Translations under genes and position numbers: made by a program
NCBI GenBank assembly: GCA_025462725.1
Contig: JAOAPE010000012.1
Location: forward strand, 545,942 to 609,941
Direction: 5' to 3'
Length of the DNA: 64,000 nucleotides
From: Terriglobales bacterium
Lineage (GTDB): Bacteria > Acidobacteriota > Terriglobia > Terriglobales > Acidobacteriaceae
The notes under the pieces: generated by a model
The model's input: the letters and a program-made list of their open reading frames with translations, nothing else
The model's database searches: none
What the model was told of the DNA's origin: nothing
Shown here: one piece after another, positions 21,947-31,805 of the stretch
How the letters are laid out: every line of letters begins with the position of its first letter
How positions within the stretch are numbered: position 1 is the first letter of the stretch

Positions 21947-22567
21947 ATGTTGCAGAAAATGAATGAACTGGCAACTGGTGCAAAGCTGGGAATCATGGTC
22001 GCGCTCATCGCGGTGATTGCCGGCGGCGGCTACTACGGAGTTGTGTCGCCGGTCATGGACAAGAACAAGGCAGACCTAGCCACGCTTACTGCGAAGAACA
22101 CAGAGAACCTGCAGCTCAAGGGGTTCGAAACGAAATTGGGCGATCTTGACCGTCAGATCGGCTCTCTGAAACAGCAGATGGAACTGCAGAAGCGCATCGT
22201 TCCCGACGAAAAAGAGACAGACAAGTTCATTGTATTGCTGCAAGAGACGGCTGCCAGCGCGGGCATCTCGCTTCGCAAGATGGAAGCGAAACCTGTCGCG
22301 ACCAAGGAATACTACGCGGAAGTCCCCTACTCGATCGAGATCGATGGGCCGTATTACGGCGTGCTGAGCTTCTTTGACAAGTTGGCTGCGCAGACACGAA
22401 TCGTGAATGTGGAAGCACTCACGATGAAGTCGCTGGCCAAGGGCGGAAACAAGCAATTCCAGTATGCGCCGAACGATAGCGTGATGGTGGCGTGCATAAC
22501 AAAAACATTCTTCAGTCGCGAACCGGGAGCGAATCCGCCACCTGCTGCGACACCGGCTAAGAAGTGA
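21947..22567 (+). CDS. pilO: PilO, type IV pilus inner-membrane protein
   Basis: PilO pairs with PilN in the inner-membrane platform of the pilus machine. The 206 residues have a short cytoplasmic start, one membrane helix (about 12-32, LGIMVALIAVIAGGGYYGVV), a coiled coil (about 40-85) and a periplasmic ferredoxin-like domain with the typical PYSIEIDGPYYGVLSFFDKL near 125-145. AAGGGACGGA precedes ATG. The 57-base gap after pilN is the widest among pilMNO. Confidence 0.93.
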   Translation: MLQKMNELATGAKLGIMVALIAVIAGGGYYGVVSPVMDKNKADLATLTAKNTENLQLKGFETKLGDLDRQIGSLKQQMELQKRIVPDEKETDKFIVLLQETAASAGISLRKMEAKPVATKEYYAEVPYSIEIDGPYYGVLSFFDKLAAQTRIVNVEALTMKSLAKGGNKQFQYAPNDSVMVACITKTFFSREPGANPPPAATPAKK

Positions 22568-22575
22568 GGTTGGAA

Positions 22576-23262
22576 ATGAAAATCAAGAATCTATTGGTAT
22601 CCATGTTAGGGGCAGGTCTGCTAGCAGGAAGCGCGCTGGCACAGACGTCGACCACGCCGGCAAGCACGGCGAAGCCGACGGCCTCGAAGCCCGCGCCAAC
22701 CACTTCCGCAAAGCCGGCTGTTACTAAACCGACGCCAGCAGCGACCAAGCCTGCTTCGCAAACGGTAACGTTGCAGACGGCAGCTCCGAAAAAGGCTGCA
22801 CCGAAAGCGACCACGCCTGCGTTGGCAAAGACGAAACCTGCGCCGAGTCCAATGACGCCAAAGATGACGAAAGCGAAGCCTGCAAAAACTGCTAAGCCGG
22901 CCGAGAATAAAGATGTGAAGTCGGTGGTCAAGACTGCAGGACGCCGTGATCCCTTTGTGAGTCCGATACGGTTGCAAGAGGACAAGATGAAGGGCACATC
23001 TGTATGCACGACGGGGGCGCGTTGCTTGATCATCGACCAGGTAGTGCTCAAAGGAATCGTGAAGACGCAATCGGGAATGATCGCAATGGTCGAGAACGCT
23101 GCGAAGAAGCAGTACAACTTGCGCGAAAAAGATCCGGTGTTCAACGGATCGGTGATGAAGATCAGCGGTGACTCGATCGTGTTTAGAGAGACGATCACTG
23201 ACAACCTCGGACATCAGTCGGCGAAAGAGGTAGTCAAGAGAGTAACTGCACCAGTCATTTAA
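22576..23262 (+). CDS. pilP: PilP, pilotin-like periplasmic pilus protein
   Basis: PilP connects the PilN/PilO platform to the PilQ secretin. The chosen start is ATG at 22576 (MKIKNLLVSMLGAGLLAGSA), with GAGG upstream; the longer frame begins at a GTG overlapping the pilO stop and is possible. After the leader comes a long Lys/Pro/Ala/Thr-rich linker (about 25-115), then the HR domain with the hallmark GRRDPF and PVFNGSVMKISGDSIVFRE. No lipobox cysteine follows the signal peptide, so it may be soluble rather than a lipoprotein. Confidence 0.85.
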   Translation: MKIKNLLVSMLGAGLLAGSALAQTSTTPASTAKPTASKPAPTTSAKPAVTKPTPAATKPASQTVTLQTAAPKKAAPKATTPALAKTKPAPSPMTPKMTKAKPAKTAKPAENKDVKSVVKTAGRRDPFVSPIRLQEDKMKGTSVCTTGARCLIIDQVVLKGIVKTQSGMIAMVENAAKKQYNLREKDPVFNGSVMKISGDSIVFRETITDNLGHQSAKEVVKRVTAPVI

Positions 23263-23470
23263 TTGCTAATGCGTTTGGCATCAGACGGTTTATGTTTAAG
23301 CCGGAAGTATGAAGGTAAGTAGTTGTAAGCAGTCTCTGTTGTAGGGCCGAGTATTAGAACGGGAACAGAATCATCCATGCTGGAACTATCGCGCGATGTT
23401 GCCCCAGCAATATCGAAAAACGCGAGTGCGACAGCAGGGCTAATTCTTAAGCGGCAGGGGTTAAGGAACG

Positions 23471-23492
23471 TCCTAAGCGCGTAAGCGCAGGA
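23471..23492 (+). other. Hairpin with GUAA tetraloop ahead of pilQ
   Basis: GCGC (23477-23480) pairs with GCGC (23485-23488) across GTAA, extended by TCC (23471-23473) with GGA (23490-23492) after a small internal loop. It lies in the 283-base gap between pilP and pilQ, the only long gap of the operon. No promoter or other clear element was found in the rest of that gap. Confidence 0.3.
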
Positions 23493-23545
23493 TGTGGCCC
23501 GACGCCGCACACGCAGCGGGAAACCGACGCGTGAGGAGAGACGAC

Positions 23546-25957
23546 ATGAGGTTGAAGCAATTTTTGGGAATTCTCTTGCTGCTGCTTGTGGTCACCACAA
23601 TGGCCGCGGCCAGCGCGTCGCAATTAACGGATGTCGGGGTCCAAGCCAAAGAGCACGGCACCACGCTCACCATCCGCGCGAATGGCGCATTCACACACAC
23701 CGAGTATCGGCCGACGGACAACCTGTTATTGGTTGACTTGGCCGGGGTGTCTGCCGCGAAGCTGGAGAATAAAGGCCGAGACCTGCGCGGACAATTTCCG
23801 GGTGTCGAGTCCTACCGCGTAGTGGCTTACAAGGGCGCAAACGGCACAAGCATCACTCGTGTCGAGATGAGCCTGGCCAGTGACGCGGTGGTGAATGTGG
23901 ATGAGAGCAAGAACGCTCTCGCTGTCCACGTCAGCTCGAAGACTCCAGTTGCCGCCGCAACACCGGCGCCAGCCAACCCTTCCGAGAAGACGGAAGAGGC
24001 GACGGCGCGTCCTGCTGTGACCCCGAAGCATGCAGTCTCCGGCAAGCCTGTCGAAGTGCGAAACGTTTCACTCGCTCGCGGCAAAGATGGAATGAACGTG
24101 GAGATCGCGTCTTCCGGCGCCGTAGAACCCAAGGTTTTGAAACTGACCTCTCCTGACCGCGTGGTGATTGATATTCCGAATGCGATTCCTGCAGCCAAGC
24201 TGAAACAGATCGCAGTCAGCAATGCAGAAGTGAAAGGAATTCGAGTCTCTCGCTATTCACTGAATCCTCCTGCGACCAGGGTGGTAGTGGACCTGGCGAG
24301 CGCTCATGAATTCGTAGTGGCATCAGCCGGCAATCGTTTGACCGTGAGGCTGCATGCTGCATCGGTAGAAGCGAAGACCGCTGAGCCGGTATCTGCGCCT
24401 GTGATAGTTGCTGAGAAAGTGAAAGCGACGGAAACCGCTCCGGCGGCTCCAGTCGTTGCTCAGGCATCGGTCGTAGTTGAACAGCCGACGGTAACAACCC
24501 GTCCGGCGACCCAGGAAGACATCGCAGGAGCAGCGTCTATCCTGCCGGCAAGTCACGCGCCGGTAGCCGCAGCGAAGAACGATGTGCTTCCGGCGATGAC
24601 GTCGAATGCAAGCATGAAAGTTCAGCCTGCATTGACACCGGCTTTGATCCAGCAAGCGACGGCATCTGCTTCGCAAACGAATGCAGGGCCAGCTGGCGGA
24701 TGCGGCGGAAATAAATACAACGGCGAACCCATCTCGGTAAACCTGAAGGATGTTGATGTCCGCGACTTCTTCCGCCTGGTGCATGACATCAGCGGATTGA
24801 ACGTGGTGCTCGATCCCGCGGTGAGAGGCTCATTGACACTGGTGCTCGACGACGTGCCGTGGGACCAGGCACTACAAATCGTATTGAAGAACAACAGTCT
24901 GGATTGCGAGTTGCAGGGGAACGTGCTGCGCATCGCGACAACCGCAACGATGAAGAAGGAAGCTGACGATCGCCGCGCGCAGAATGAAGCACAGGCTCTG
25001 GCAGTCGAAATGGTAACCATCAATCGTCCGCTGAATTATGCAGTGGCAAAAGAAGTTGTACCTACGCTGAAAGGCTTCTTGTCGGCACGCGGCAGCATCA
25101 TCGCCGATGACCGCACGAACGCCGTGATCATCAGCGACATTCCGTCGGTGATTCCCAATGTGGACTCGCTCATTCGACAGTTGGACAAGAAGACCCAGGA
25201 AGTCGAGATTGAAGCGCGCGTAGTAGCTGCAAACAGATCCTTCGCACGCGACATAGGCACACAGCTCGGATTCGGATGGGGCAATGGTCCCAGCGCAATA
25301 GGCTCGCCTCCCGGAGTAGGTCTGAGCCCGTTGACGGTAGGCAATGTCGCACCGCAATACTTCACAAATTCGAGCAGCATTCCTTTGTTCTCGAACTTGC
25401 CCGCGGTGGGTCCGACTAGCGGCTTGATCTTCAACAATGCCACCAGCAATTATCGGGTTGATTTTCTGCTCACAATGGCTGAAAGCCGCGGATTGCTGAA
25501 AATCCTTTCCCGTCCGCGAGTAGTGACGCAGAACAACATCAACGCGTTGATCAAGCAGGGCGTCAGGATCCCGATCGTTACAGCAGCGCAGTTAGGCGGA
25601 CCACCAACCGTGGCTTACACGGACGCGTTCCTCAGATTGAATGTGAAACCGCAGATCACTGCGGAAGGAACCATCTTCCTGAACGTGGACGTGGAAAACA
25701 CGACGGCCGACTTTGCGCGCGCTATCAACGGCAACCCGACACTCGTAACCCAGCAGGCGACTACACAAGTACTAGTCACTGATGGCGGCACGGTTGTGAT
25801 CGGCGGAGTAATCCAAACGCAGAGCACAGTCGGTATTCAACAAGTCCCGCTGCTGGGTAACATCCCGGTGCTGGGCAACTTGTTCAAACGCCGCAACGTA
25901 AACACCAGCTCACAGGAACTGATCTTCTTCATCACTCCGAAGATCATTCAGACCTAG
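23546..25957 (+). CDS. pilQ: PilQ, type IV pilus secretin
   Basis: PilQ forms the outer-membrane channel through which the pilus passes. The start is ATG at 23546 (MRLKQFLGILLLLLVVTTMA, a signal peptide) behind GGAGAG, giving 803 residues. Two AMIN domains (about 30-125 and 165-265) would bind peptidoglycan. After a variable linker come an STN-like N0 domain (SVNLKDVDVRDFFRLVHDIS near 395), an N1 domain (VPTLKGFLSARGSIIADDRT near 505) and the secretin channel (about 560-800) with VPLLGNIPVLGNLFKRR near the end. A strong terminator follows, closing the operon. Confidence 0.95.
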   Translation: MRLKQFLGILLLLLVVTTMAAASASQLTDVGVQAKEHGTTLTIRANGAFTHTEYRPTDNLLLVDLAGVSAAKLENKGRDLRGQFPGVESYRVVAYKGANGTSITRVEMSLASDAVVNVDESKNALAVHVSSKTPVAAATPAPANPSEKTEEATARPAVTPKHAVSGKPVEVRNVSLARGKDGMNVEIASSGAVEPKVLKLTSPDRVVIDIPNAIPAAKLKQIAVSNAEVKGIRVSRYSLNPPATRVVVDLASAHEFVVASAGNRLTVRLHAASVEAKTAEPVSAPVIVAEKVKATETAPAAPVVAQASVVVEQPTVTTRPATQEDIAGAASILPASHAPVAAAKNDVLPAMTSNASMKVQPALTPALIQQATASASQTNAGPAGGCGGNKYNGEPISVNLKDVDVRDFFRLVHDISGLNVVLDPAVRGSLTLVLDDVPWDQALQIVLKNNSLDCELQGNVLRIATTATMKKEADDRRAQNEAQALAVEMVTINRPLNYAVAKEVVPTLKGFLSARGSIIADDRTNAVIISDIPSVIPNVDSLIRQLDKKTQEVEIEARVVAANRSFARDIGTQLGFGWGNGPSAIGSPPGVGLSPLTVGNVAPQYFTNSSSIPLFSNLPAVGPTSGLIFNNATSNYRVDFLLTMAESRGLLKILSRPRVVTQNNINALIKQGVRIPIVTAAQLGGPPTVAYTDAFLRLNVKPQITAEGTIFLNVDVENTTADFARAINGNPTLVTQQATTQVLVTDGGTVVIGGVIQTQSTVGIQQVPLLGNIPVLGNLFKRRNVNTSSQELIFFITPKIIQT

Positions 25958-25978
25958 AAACTTTACCCTCCCTAGAAC

Positions 25979-26008
25979 GGCCCCCAGCTCAAACTGGGGG
26001 CCTTTTTT
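25979..26008 (+). terminator. Rho-independent terminator of the pil operon
   Basis: GGCCCCCAG (25979-25987) pairs perfectly with CTGGGGGCC (25994-26002) around CTCAAA, and six T residues follow. Confidence 0.95.
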
Positions 26009-26036
26009 ACCCCCCCAAACAGAATTGCCACCCGGC

Positions 26037-26044
26037 TGTAAACT
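26037..26044 (+). promoter_or_regulatory. -10 element close to the M24 peptidase start
   Basis: TGTAAACT contains TAAACT (26039-26044), ending eight bases before ATG at 26053. No ribosome binding site is present, so a leaderless or near-leaderless message is likely. Confidence 0.45.
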
Positions 26045-26052
26045 TTCCTTGC

Positions 26053-27207
26053 ATGGATTACCTCGGTCGCCAGCTCCGGTTGATGCAAAGCATGCAGCAG
26101 CAGCGTGTGTCTGCCATGCTAGTCACGCATATGCCGAATATCCGATATCTCTGCGGGTTCACAGGCAGCGCCGGCGTGCTCGCCGTATTTTGTGGCAACA
26201 ATCGGCGCAAGCCCCTCCTAGCCTTCTTCACCGATGGCCGATACACCATACAGGCTAAGGAAGAGGTCTCAGGAGCACGGATTGTGATTGCGAAGCAGGC
26301 TGCCATGGCAGGCGCTACTGAATGGCTCTCCAGGGCTGCAGGGCAAGCGATGGGCATTGAAGCCGATCACATGACAATTGCCCAAAGGGCAGCTTTGAGC
26401 AAGGCAGTCGCTGGGAAATTTCGATTCAAGGAACTGTCGCAGGTAGTCGAACGGCTTCGTGCCATTAAAGAACTAGAGGAGATCCATTCAATTCAGGCGG
26501 CGGTCCGCCTCGCGTCAGGAGTGTTCGACGCTGTGGTTCAAGACATAAGGCCAGGTATGCCGGAGAGCGGGATTGCTGCGGAGATCGAGTACATGTGCCG
26601 AAGGTTGGGTGCGGAGGGCATGTCGTTCGATACGTTGGTGGCCGCCGGGGCGCGTTCCGCCCTGCCGCATGGTGTTGCCAGCCAGAATCCCGTGCCGGCC
26701 AATGGGTTCGTTATCTTAGACTTCGGTGTTATACTCGCCGGTTATTGTTCAGACATGACACGCACCGTACACATGGGGCGTCCGGACAAGAACGCAGTAA
26801 AAATGTACGAAGCGGTTCTGGAATCGCAGTTGGCAGGTATCGATTCAGTAAAGCCCGGAGTCGAAACCAGTAAAGTGGACAGCGCAGCGCGAAAAATACT
26901 GGTAAAAGCGGGGCTGGGACGGTACTTTACCCATTCCACGGGACACGGAGTGGGACTAGAGATACATGAACTGCCTTCATTGCGAAAAGGAAGCTCTCCG
27001 GCACAGCGGAAGCAAAAACGCACTTTGGGCCGCAGTTCAGTGAAATCCACAGTGCCTGACGTGTTGGAACCAGGAATGATAATAACCATCGAGCCGGGAG
27101 CATATGTCCCTGGTTGCGGAGGGGTGAGAATCGAAGATATGGTCTTGGTCACCGACACCGGTTGCGAAGTGCTTACGCCGACCCGAAAAGACCTTATCGT
27201 TATCTGA
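26053..27207 (+). CDS. Xaa-Pro aminopeptidase-like M24 metallopeptidase
   Basis: This is a cytoplasmic di-metal peptidase of the pita-bread fold with 384 residues. The N-terminal creatinase-like domain covers about 1-130 (MLVTHMPNIRYLCGFTGSAG). The catalytic domain shows the five M24 ligands in order: Asp in FVILDFGVILAGYCSDMTRT (two Asp), His in HSTGHGVGLEIHE, Glu in IITIEPGAY and Glu in GGVRIEDMVLV. A basic insert of about 20 residues (RKQKRTLGRSSVKS) lies just before the fourth motif and is not usual. Cleavage of X-Pro peptides is the family activity; the exact substrate is not certain. Confidence 0.9.
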   Translation: MDYLGRQLRLMQSMQQQRVSAMLVTHMPNIRYLCGFTGSAGVLAVFCGNNRRKPLLAFFTDGRYTIQAKEEVSGARIVIAKQAAMAGATEWLSRAAGQAMGIEADHMTIAQRAALSKAVAGKFRFKELSQVVERLRAIKELEEIHSIQAAVRLASGVFDAVVQDIRPGMPESGIAAEIEYMCRRLGAEGMSFDTLVAAGARSALPHGVASQNPVPANGFVILDFGVILAGYCSDMTRTVHMGRPDKNAVKMYEAVLESQLAGIDSVKPGVETSKVDSAARKILVKAGLGRYFTHSTGHGVGLEIHELPSLRKGSSPAQRKQKRTLGRSSVKSTVPDVLEPGMIITIEPGAYVPGCGGVRIEDMVLVTDTGCEVLTPTRKDLIVI

Positions 27208-27261
27208 CGAAGCTGCTGATGTTCACCTGGGCAGCAGGAAGATTAGAAGAAGAACTTCACG

Positions 27262-27762
27262 ATGAATCAAAAAGAGCTTAAAGAGCTGATTGAGTTCCTG
27301 ATCGAAAAAGACATCGCTGAATTTGAACTGGAACGTGGCGACGTCAAACTGCGGGTGAAACGCGCGGGGAATTCACCCGAGGTTCACTTTGTGCAGTCGG
27401 CAGTGCCCCAGGTAATGGCGGCGCCGATCGTTATGCCCCAGGCTGCAACTGGAGCGGCAACTCCAGCGGGAGGACACACTCCAGAAAAAACGGAGAGCCC
27501 GGCGGCTTCCGATGAAGATCTCTTCCTGGTTAAATCACCGATCGTGGGCACATATTATGAAGCTCCGTCGCCCGGGTCTCCGCCGTTCGTAAAGGTTGGA
27601 GATACGGTCGAGACTGGACAGATCCTCTGCATCATCGAAGCAATGAAGCTGATGAATGAGATCGAGTCAGATGTCTCTGGCGTAGTAGCGAAAATATTAG
27701 TCAAGAACGGACAGCCGGTGGAGTACGGTCAACCGCTGTTCGCAATCGCGGCGCGCAAGTAA
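27262..27762 (+). CDS. accB: AccB, biotin carboxyl carrier protein
   Basis: AccB carries the biotin arm of acetyl-CoA carboxylase, the first step of fatty acid synthesis. The 166 residues begin [20 protein letters not shown], typical for the family, followed by a Pro/Ala/Thr-rich linker (about 55-90) and a C-terminal biotinyl domain. The biotinylated lysine is in [10 protein letters not shown] near residue 131. It lies 21 bases before accC, the usual pairing; accA and accD are not in this window. Confidence 0.95.
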   Translation: MNQKELKELIEFLIEKDIAEFELERGDVKLRVKRAGNSPEVHFVQSAVPQVMAAPIVMPQAATGAATPAGGHTPEKTESPAASDEDLFLVKSPIVGTYYEAPSPGSPPFVKVGDTVETGQILCIIEAMKLMNEIESDVSGVVAKILVKNGQPVEYGQPLFAIAARK

Positions 27763-27783
27763 GTCGGCAAGCAAATTCAATCC

Positions 27784-29157
27784 ATGTTCAAAAAAATCCT
27801 GATTGCCAACCGTGGTGAGATCGCGTTGCGGATCATTTGCGCCTGCAAGGAACTGGGCGTCCGCACGGTGGCTGTATATAGCGAAGCCGACCGCAATTCT
27901 CTTCACGTCCGCTTTGCCGATGAGGCGATTTGCATTGGCCCGCCGAAATCTTCTGAAAGCTACCTCAACATTCCTGCAGTGATAAGCGCGGCGGAGATCG
28001 CGAACGTGGATGCGATCCATCCGGGCTATGGGCTGCTAAGTGAGAATGCAAACTTCGCTGAGGTGTGCGAGACGTCCCACCTGAAGTTCATTGGGCCTCC
28101 GCCGGAGATCATCCGGCTGATGGGCGAAAAAGAAAAAGCGCGTCAAGCAATGAAACAGGCCAATGTGCCCATTTTGCCGGGATCCGACGGCGTGATCGCT
28201 ACTGAAGAAGAGGCGATTGAATGGGCGAAGCAGGTTGGGCTGCCGGTCATCCTCAAAGCGAAGGCCGGCGGCGGGGGACGCGGGATGCGCGTTGTCCGCA
28301 GCGAAGCTGAGTTACCGGCGCTTTACCAAGCAGCGAGTTCCGAAGCGGCAGCGGCATTCGGGAACGGTGAGCTCTACATGGAGAAATTCATCGAGCGGCC
28401 GCGGCACATCGAATTCCAGATACTCGCGGATGCACATCGGAACGTGATCAGCCTAGGCGAGCGCGAGTGCAGCATTCAGAGGCGTCACCAGAAGCTGCTG
28501 GAGGAGTCGCCATCGGTGCGGGTCACGCCGCAGATGCGGAAAGATATTGGTGACAAGCTGGTGAGCTGCTTGACCGATATCGGCTATGTGAATGCCGGAA
28601 CGATCGAATTCCTGATGGACGAAGACGGTAACCTGCATTTCATCGAGATGAATACGCGTATCCAGGTTGAACACTGCGTGACGGAGATGGTCATGGGTAT
28701 TGACCTGGTTAAGAGCCAGATCCTGATCGCCGCAGGCGCGAAGCTCAGCGACATTCTGCCGGATAAAATCGGAGTGCCGAGAGGCCATGCCATTGAATGC
28801 CGCATCAATGCTGAGCATCCTGAGAAGTTCACGCCCTCGGCTGGGAAGATCAAGACGTTCAATATCCCGGGTGGAATCGGCGTGCGTGTGGATACAAATC
28901 AATACGCGGAAGGCGTTGTACCACCTTATTATGACTCGATGATCGCGAAGCTGATCACCCACGGGAAAGACAGAGACGAAGCCATCGCCCGCATGTCGCG
29001 TGCGCTGGATATGTTCATCGTGGAGGGGATTCACACGACAATCCCGTTGCACCGGCGCATCATGGAGGATCCCGACTTCCGCGCGGGAAACTTCGACACC
29101 AAGTTCATGGAACGCTTCCTTGCACAGAAGCCCACTTCGCAAGAGGCGAAAGCGTAA
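27784..29157 (+). CDS. accC: AccC, biotin carboxylase
   Basis: AccC carboxylates the biotin on AccB using ATP and bicarbonate. The 457 residues match the family length. Motifs include [15 protein letters not shown] at the N-terminus, [14 protein letters not shown] near 77-90, the Gly-rich ATP lid [14 protein letters not shown] near 160, [19 protein letters not shown] near 230, and [16 protein letters not shown] near 285. The sequence is complete. The 15 bases between it and the following cupin gene suggest co-transcription. Confidence 0.96.
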   Translation: MFKKILIANRGEIALRIICACKELGVRTVAVYSEADRNSLHVRFADEAICIGPPKSSESYLNIPAVISAAEIANVDAIHPGYGLLSENANFAEVCETSHLKFIGPPPEIIRLMGEKEKARQAMKQANVPILPGSDGVIATEEEAIEWAKQVGLPVILKAKAGGGGRGMRVVRSEAELPALYQAASSEAAAAFGNGELYMEKFIERPRHIEFQILADAHRNVISLGERECSIQRRHQKLLEESPSVRVTPQMRKDIGDKLVSCLTDIGYVNAGTIEFLMDEDGNLHFIEMNTRIQVEHCVTEMVMGIDLVKSQILIAAGAKLSDILPDKIGVPRGHAIECRINAEHPEKFTPSAGKIKTFNIPGGIGVRVDTNQYAEGVVPPYYDSMIAKLITHGKDRDEAIARMSRALDMFIVEGIHTTIPLHRRIMEDPDFRAGNFDTKFMERFLAQKPTSQEAKA

Positions 29158-29172
29158 GCGACCGCTCATCTG

Positions 29173-29532
29173 ATGCCGACGCTCATTGCAAATCCGACGC
29201 GCATACAGGCAGCAGGCAACAAACCAAAACTTATCGACGAATTCATTGGGCGGATCAACTCCAAAGAAGACCGCCTGAGCATTGCGCATATGCGCAGTCC
29301 GGGAGGATGGGTTGAGCCGGGGCAGACGCCGGAGTTCGACGAGTTCACCATTTTGATCGCGGGGATGCTACGAGTGACTCACAAAGGCGGCACGATGGAC
29401 GTGAGACCTGGCCAAGCAGTGGTGGCGCATGCCGGGGAATGGGTGCAGTACTCGACGCCCGAAGCTGATGGTGCCGAATATATCGCAGTCTGCCTGCCGG
29501 CGTTCGCAATGGAGACGGTCCATCGCGACTAG
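29173..29532 (+). CDS. Small cupin-domain protein
   Basis: This 119-residue protein has a single beta-barrel cupin domain. The two motif halves are seen as GGWVEPGQTPEFDEFTILIAG (about 44-64) and GQAVVAHAGEWVQYSTP (about 80-96), but the metal-binding histidines of classical cupins are mostly absent from the first half. It resembles the EutQ-like or general Cupin_2 group. The function cannot be deduced. It sits between accC and thiE, four bases before thiE. Confidence 0.7.
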   Translation: MPTLIANPTRIQAAGNKPKLIDEFIGRINSKEDRLSIAHMRSPGGWVEPGQTPEFDEFTILIAGMLRVTHKGGTMDVRPGQAVVAHAGEWVQYSTPEADGAEYIAVCLPAFAMETVHRD

Positions 29533-29536
29533 CAGC

Positions 29537-30202
29537 ATGGAATCGAAAATCAAGCTTCCCGTTCTGTACGCGATCATTGATAAAGGATGTTTGCCGCAGT
29601 CAGTCTCGGTAGTGGAATTTGCGGGGGAACTCATTCGCGGCGGAGTGACACTGCTGCAGTATCGCAACAAGATGGGAAATGCGCGGGAGATGCTGTCAGA
29701 CTTGCGCGAGTTGAAGCGCGTTATCAGCAAGGGCGGCAGTGCGGTGCGGTTACTGGTGAACGATCGTGCTGATTTGTGCGTGGCTGCTAGCGCTGACGGA
29801 GTGCACTTGGGGCAGGATGACCTGTCCGTAGAGGGAGCCAGAGTGTTGTGCAAGTCGCCGATGATAGTCGGGATTTCTACGCACAATCTCAAGCAAGTGG
29901 AAGCTGCTGATGGGACTTCAGCGGATTACATTGCCATCGGTCCCATATTTCAGACGTCGTCAAAGGCAAATCCGGATCCGGTTGTGGGTTTGGACGGATT
30001 GAAGGCGGTTCGCAAGCTGACAAAGAAACAACTGGTCGCTATCGGTGGAATCACAAGGGGAAATTGCCAGCAGGTAATTAAGGCTGGAGCGGATTCGGTG
30101 GCGGTCATCTCTGACCTGCTGAGGGAACCAGAGAAATCAGCGCAAGAATTTGTGCAACTCCTAACCGAAACGGGCACTCGCAATATAAGATTGGGTCAAT
30201 AA
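29537..30202 (+). CDS. thiE: ThiE, thiamine-phosphate synthase
   Basis: ThiE joins the pyrimidine and thiazole halves of thiamine into thiamine monophosphate. The start chosen is ATG at 29537 (MESKIKLPVLYAIIDKG), four bases after the cupin stop; the longer frame overlaps the cupin gene. The 221 residues form a TIM barrel with LLQYRNK near 42, LLVNDRADL near 76, DGVHLGQDD near 94, IGPIFQTSSKANPDP near 140 and VAIGGI near 175. The family usually has Thr-Thr-Lys where this has Ser-Ser-Lys. No thiamine (TPP) riboswitch was seen nearby. Confidence 0.9.
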   Translation: MESKIKLPVLYAIIDKGCLPQSVSVVEFAGELIRGGVTLLQYRNKMGNAREMLSDLRELKRVISKGGSAVRLLVNDRADLCVAASADGVHLGQDDLSVEGARVLCKSPMIVGISTHNLKQVEAADGTSADYIAIGPIFQTSSKANPDPVVGLDGLKAVRKLTKKQLVAIGGITRGNCQQVIKAGADSVAVISDLLREPEKSAQEFVQLLTETGTRNIRLGQ

Positions 30203-30207
30203 AAAAT

Positions 30208-31758
30208 ATGGGCACTCAAAGTACCCCGGCACCCGTCCTCGTGGAATCCAGAGATCCTGAGCTCGTAAAAGGATTAGGACTGCTGAGCTCGACAACGCTG
30301 GTCATGGGATCGATGATCGGGTCGGGGATATTCATCGTGTCGGCGGATATCGGCAGGATGGTGGATTCTCCCGCGCTGCTGATAGCCGCGTGGTTGGTCA
30401 CGGGATTCATGACCGTAGTGGGCGCGCTGTCTTATGGCGAACTCGCCGCGATGATGCCGCGGGCCGGCGGGCAATATGTTTACTTGCGAGAATCGCTTGG
30501 GCCACTTTGGGGATTTCTCTATGGCTGGACGCTGTTTCTGGTCATCCAGACGGGAACCATAGCCGCGGTCGGAGTGGCGTTCGGGAAATTTCTGGGATAT
30601 TTCTTTCCAGCGGTCTCTTCTACAAATTGGATCTTGCACATCGCCAAAGTGCCACCAATTCCAGTGGGGCCGATGGTGCTTGGCAATATGGATGTTGGTC
30701 TGAACACGCAGAATCTGGCTGGGATACTCGTGGTCATCATTTTGACAATTGTGAACGTCTTTGGTGTGAAGACGGGCGCTGCTGTGCAGAACGTTTTCAC
30801 CATCGCAAAGACTTCCGCGTTGTTTGGATTGGTTTTGCTGGGATTCGCAGTAGGAAGAAATGCTTTGGCAGTCGCAGCAAACTTCGGAGACTTCTGGCGC
30901 AACGCATCGCTCAGCGCGAAACATGCGGTTCAGGTCGGCGTGGACGGGCCAACTGCGTTGGTCGGAACACTGACGATTCTGGCGGTGGTGCAGGTGGGGT
31001 CACTATTCTCGTCCGACGCGTGGAACAACGTGACATTTACGGCGGGGGAAGTGAAGAACCCGAAACGCAATCTTCCGCTGTCGCTTGTGCTGGGCACTGG
31101 GATGGTCATCTTCCTATACGTTGCGGCGAATTTTGTTTATCTGAACGTGCTTCCGCTGGATGGCAGTGCGACCGGGGCAACGGTACTGCAACGAGGCATC
31201 AAGTTCGCTTCTGAAGATCGCGTTGGAACGGCAGTGATGCAGCAGATGTTTGGGCTCACCGGCGCGGCGTTGATGTCGATTGCGATCATGATCTCGACAT
31301 TCGGATGCTGCAACGGCCTGATCATGGCAGGCGCGCGCGTTTACTACGCCATGGCGAAGGATGGATTGTTCTTCAAGTCAGTGGCGTCGTTGCATCCGAA
31401 GTACAAGTCTCCCGCAGTTTCACTGGTTGTGCAGGGTGTTTGGACATGCCTACTGTGTCTTTCGGGAACTTACAATCAACTGCTCGACTACATAATCTTC
31501 GCCGTGTTGGTGTTCTACATATTGACCATCGGCGGATTGTTTGTGCTCAGGCAGACGCGTCCGAATGCGGAGCGGCCGTATAAAGCTGTGGGATATCCAG
31601 TTTTGCCCGCTGTGTATATAGTTATGGCGGTGTTTATCGACGTCGTGCTTTTGCGCTATAAGCCGCAATATACCTGGCCGGGGCTGATCATCGTGTTGTT
31701 AGGCATCCCGGTCTACTGGATGTGGAAGCGAAGCGGCACCGCAACAGAAGCCGCTTAA
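30208..31758 (+). CDS. APC-family amino acid permease
   Basis: This is an inner-membrane transporter of 516 residues with about twelve hydrophobic segments. The first helix contains MGSMIGSGIFIVSADIGR, the unwound Gly-rich signature of the amino acid-polyamine-organocation superfamily, and the sixth region has SLFSSDAWNNVTFTAGEVKN, also typical. The likeliest group is the amino acid antiporter/LAT-like one. The substrate is not known. It starts five bases after thiE, so it may share that transcript, though the two functions have no evident link. Confidence 0.88.
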   Translation: MGTQSTPAPVLVESRDPELVKGLGLLSSTTLVMGSMIGSGIFIVSADIGRMVDSPALLIAAWLVTGFMTVVGALSYGELAAMMPRAGGQYVYLRESLGPLWGFLYGWTLFLVIQTGTIAAVGVAFGKFLGYFFPAVSSTNWILHIAKVPPIPVGPMVLGNMDVGLNTQNLAGILVVIILTIVNVFGVKTGAAVQNVFTIAKTSALFGLVLLGFAVGRNALAVAANFGDFWRNASLSAKHAVQVGVDGPTALVGTLTILAVVQVGSLFSSDAWNNVTFTAGEVKNPKRNLPLSLVLGTGMVIFLYVAANFVYLNVLPLDGSATGATVLQRGIKFASEDRVGTAVMQQMFGLTGAALMSIAIMISTFGCCNGLIMAGARVYYAMAKDGLFFKSVASLHPKYKSPAVSLVVQGVWTCLLCLSGTYNQLLDYIIFAVLVFYILTIGGLFVLRQTRPNAERPYKAVGYPVLPAVYIVMAVFIDVVLLRYKPQYTWPGLIIVLLGIPVYWMWKRSGTATEAA

Positions 31759-31805
31759 GTTTTGATAAAGCTCGAGACAACGAACTCCTAAGGAGAAAAA
31801 ACTGA

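Noticed and set aside
22557-23204. 215-codon open frame on minus strand
   Set aside because: It is antisense to pilP. Its Ala/Gly/Val-rich product is the reverse reading of the Lys/Pro/Ala linker, an artefact of low complexity.
28453-29289. 278-codon open frame on minus strand
   Set aside because: It is antisense to accC and the cupin gene, whose identity is certain. The product shows no family features.
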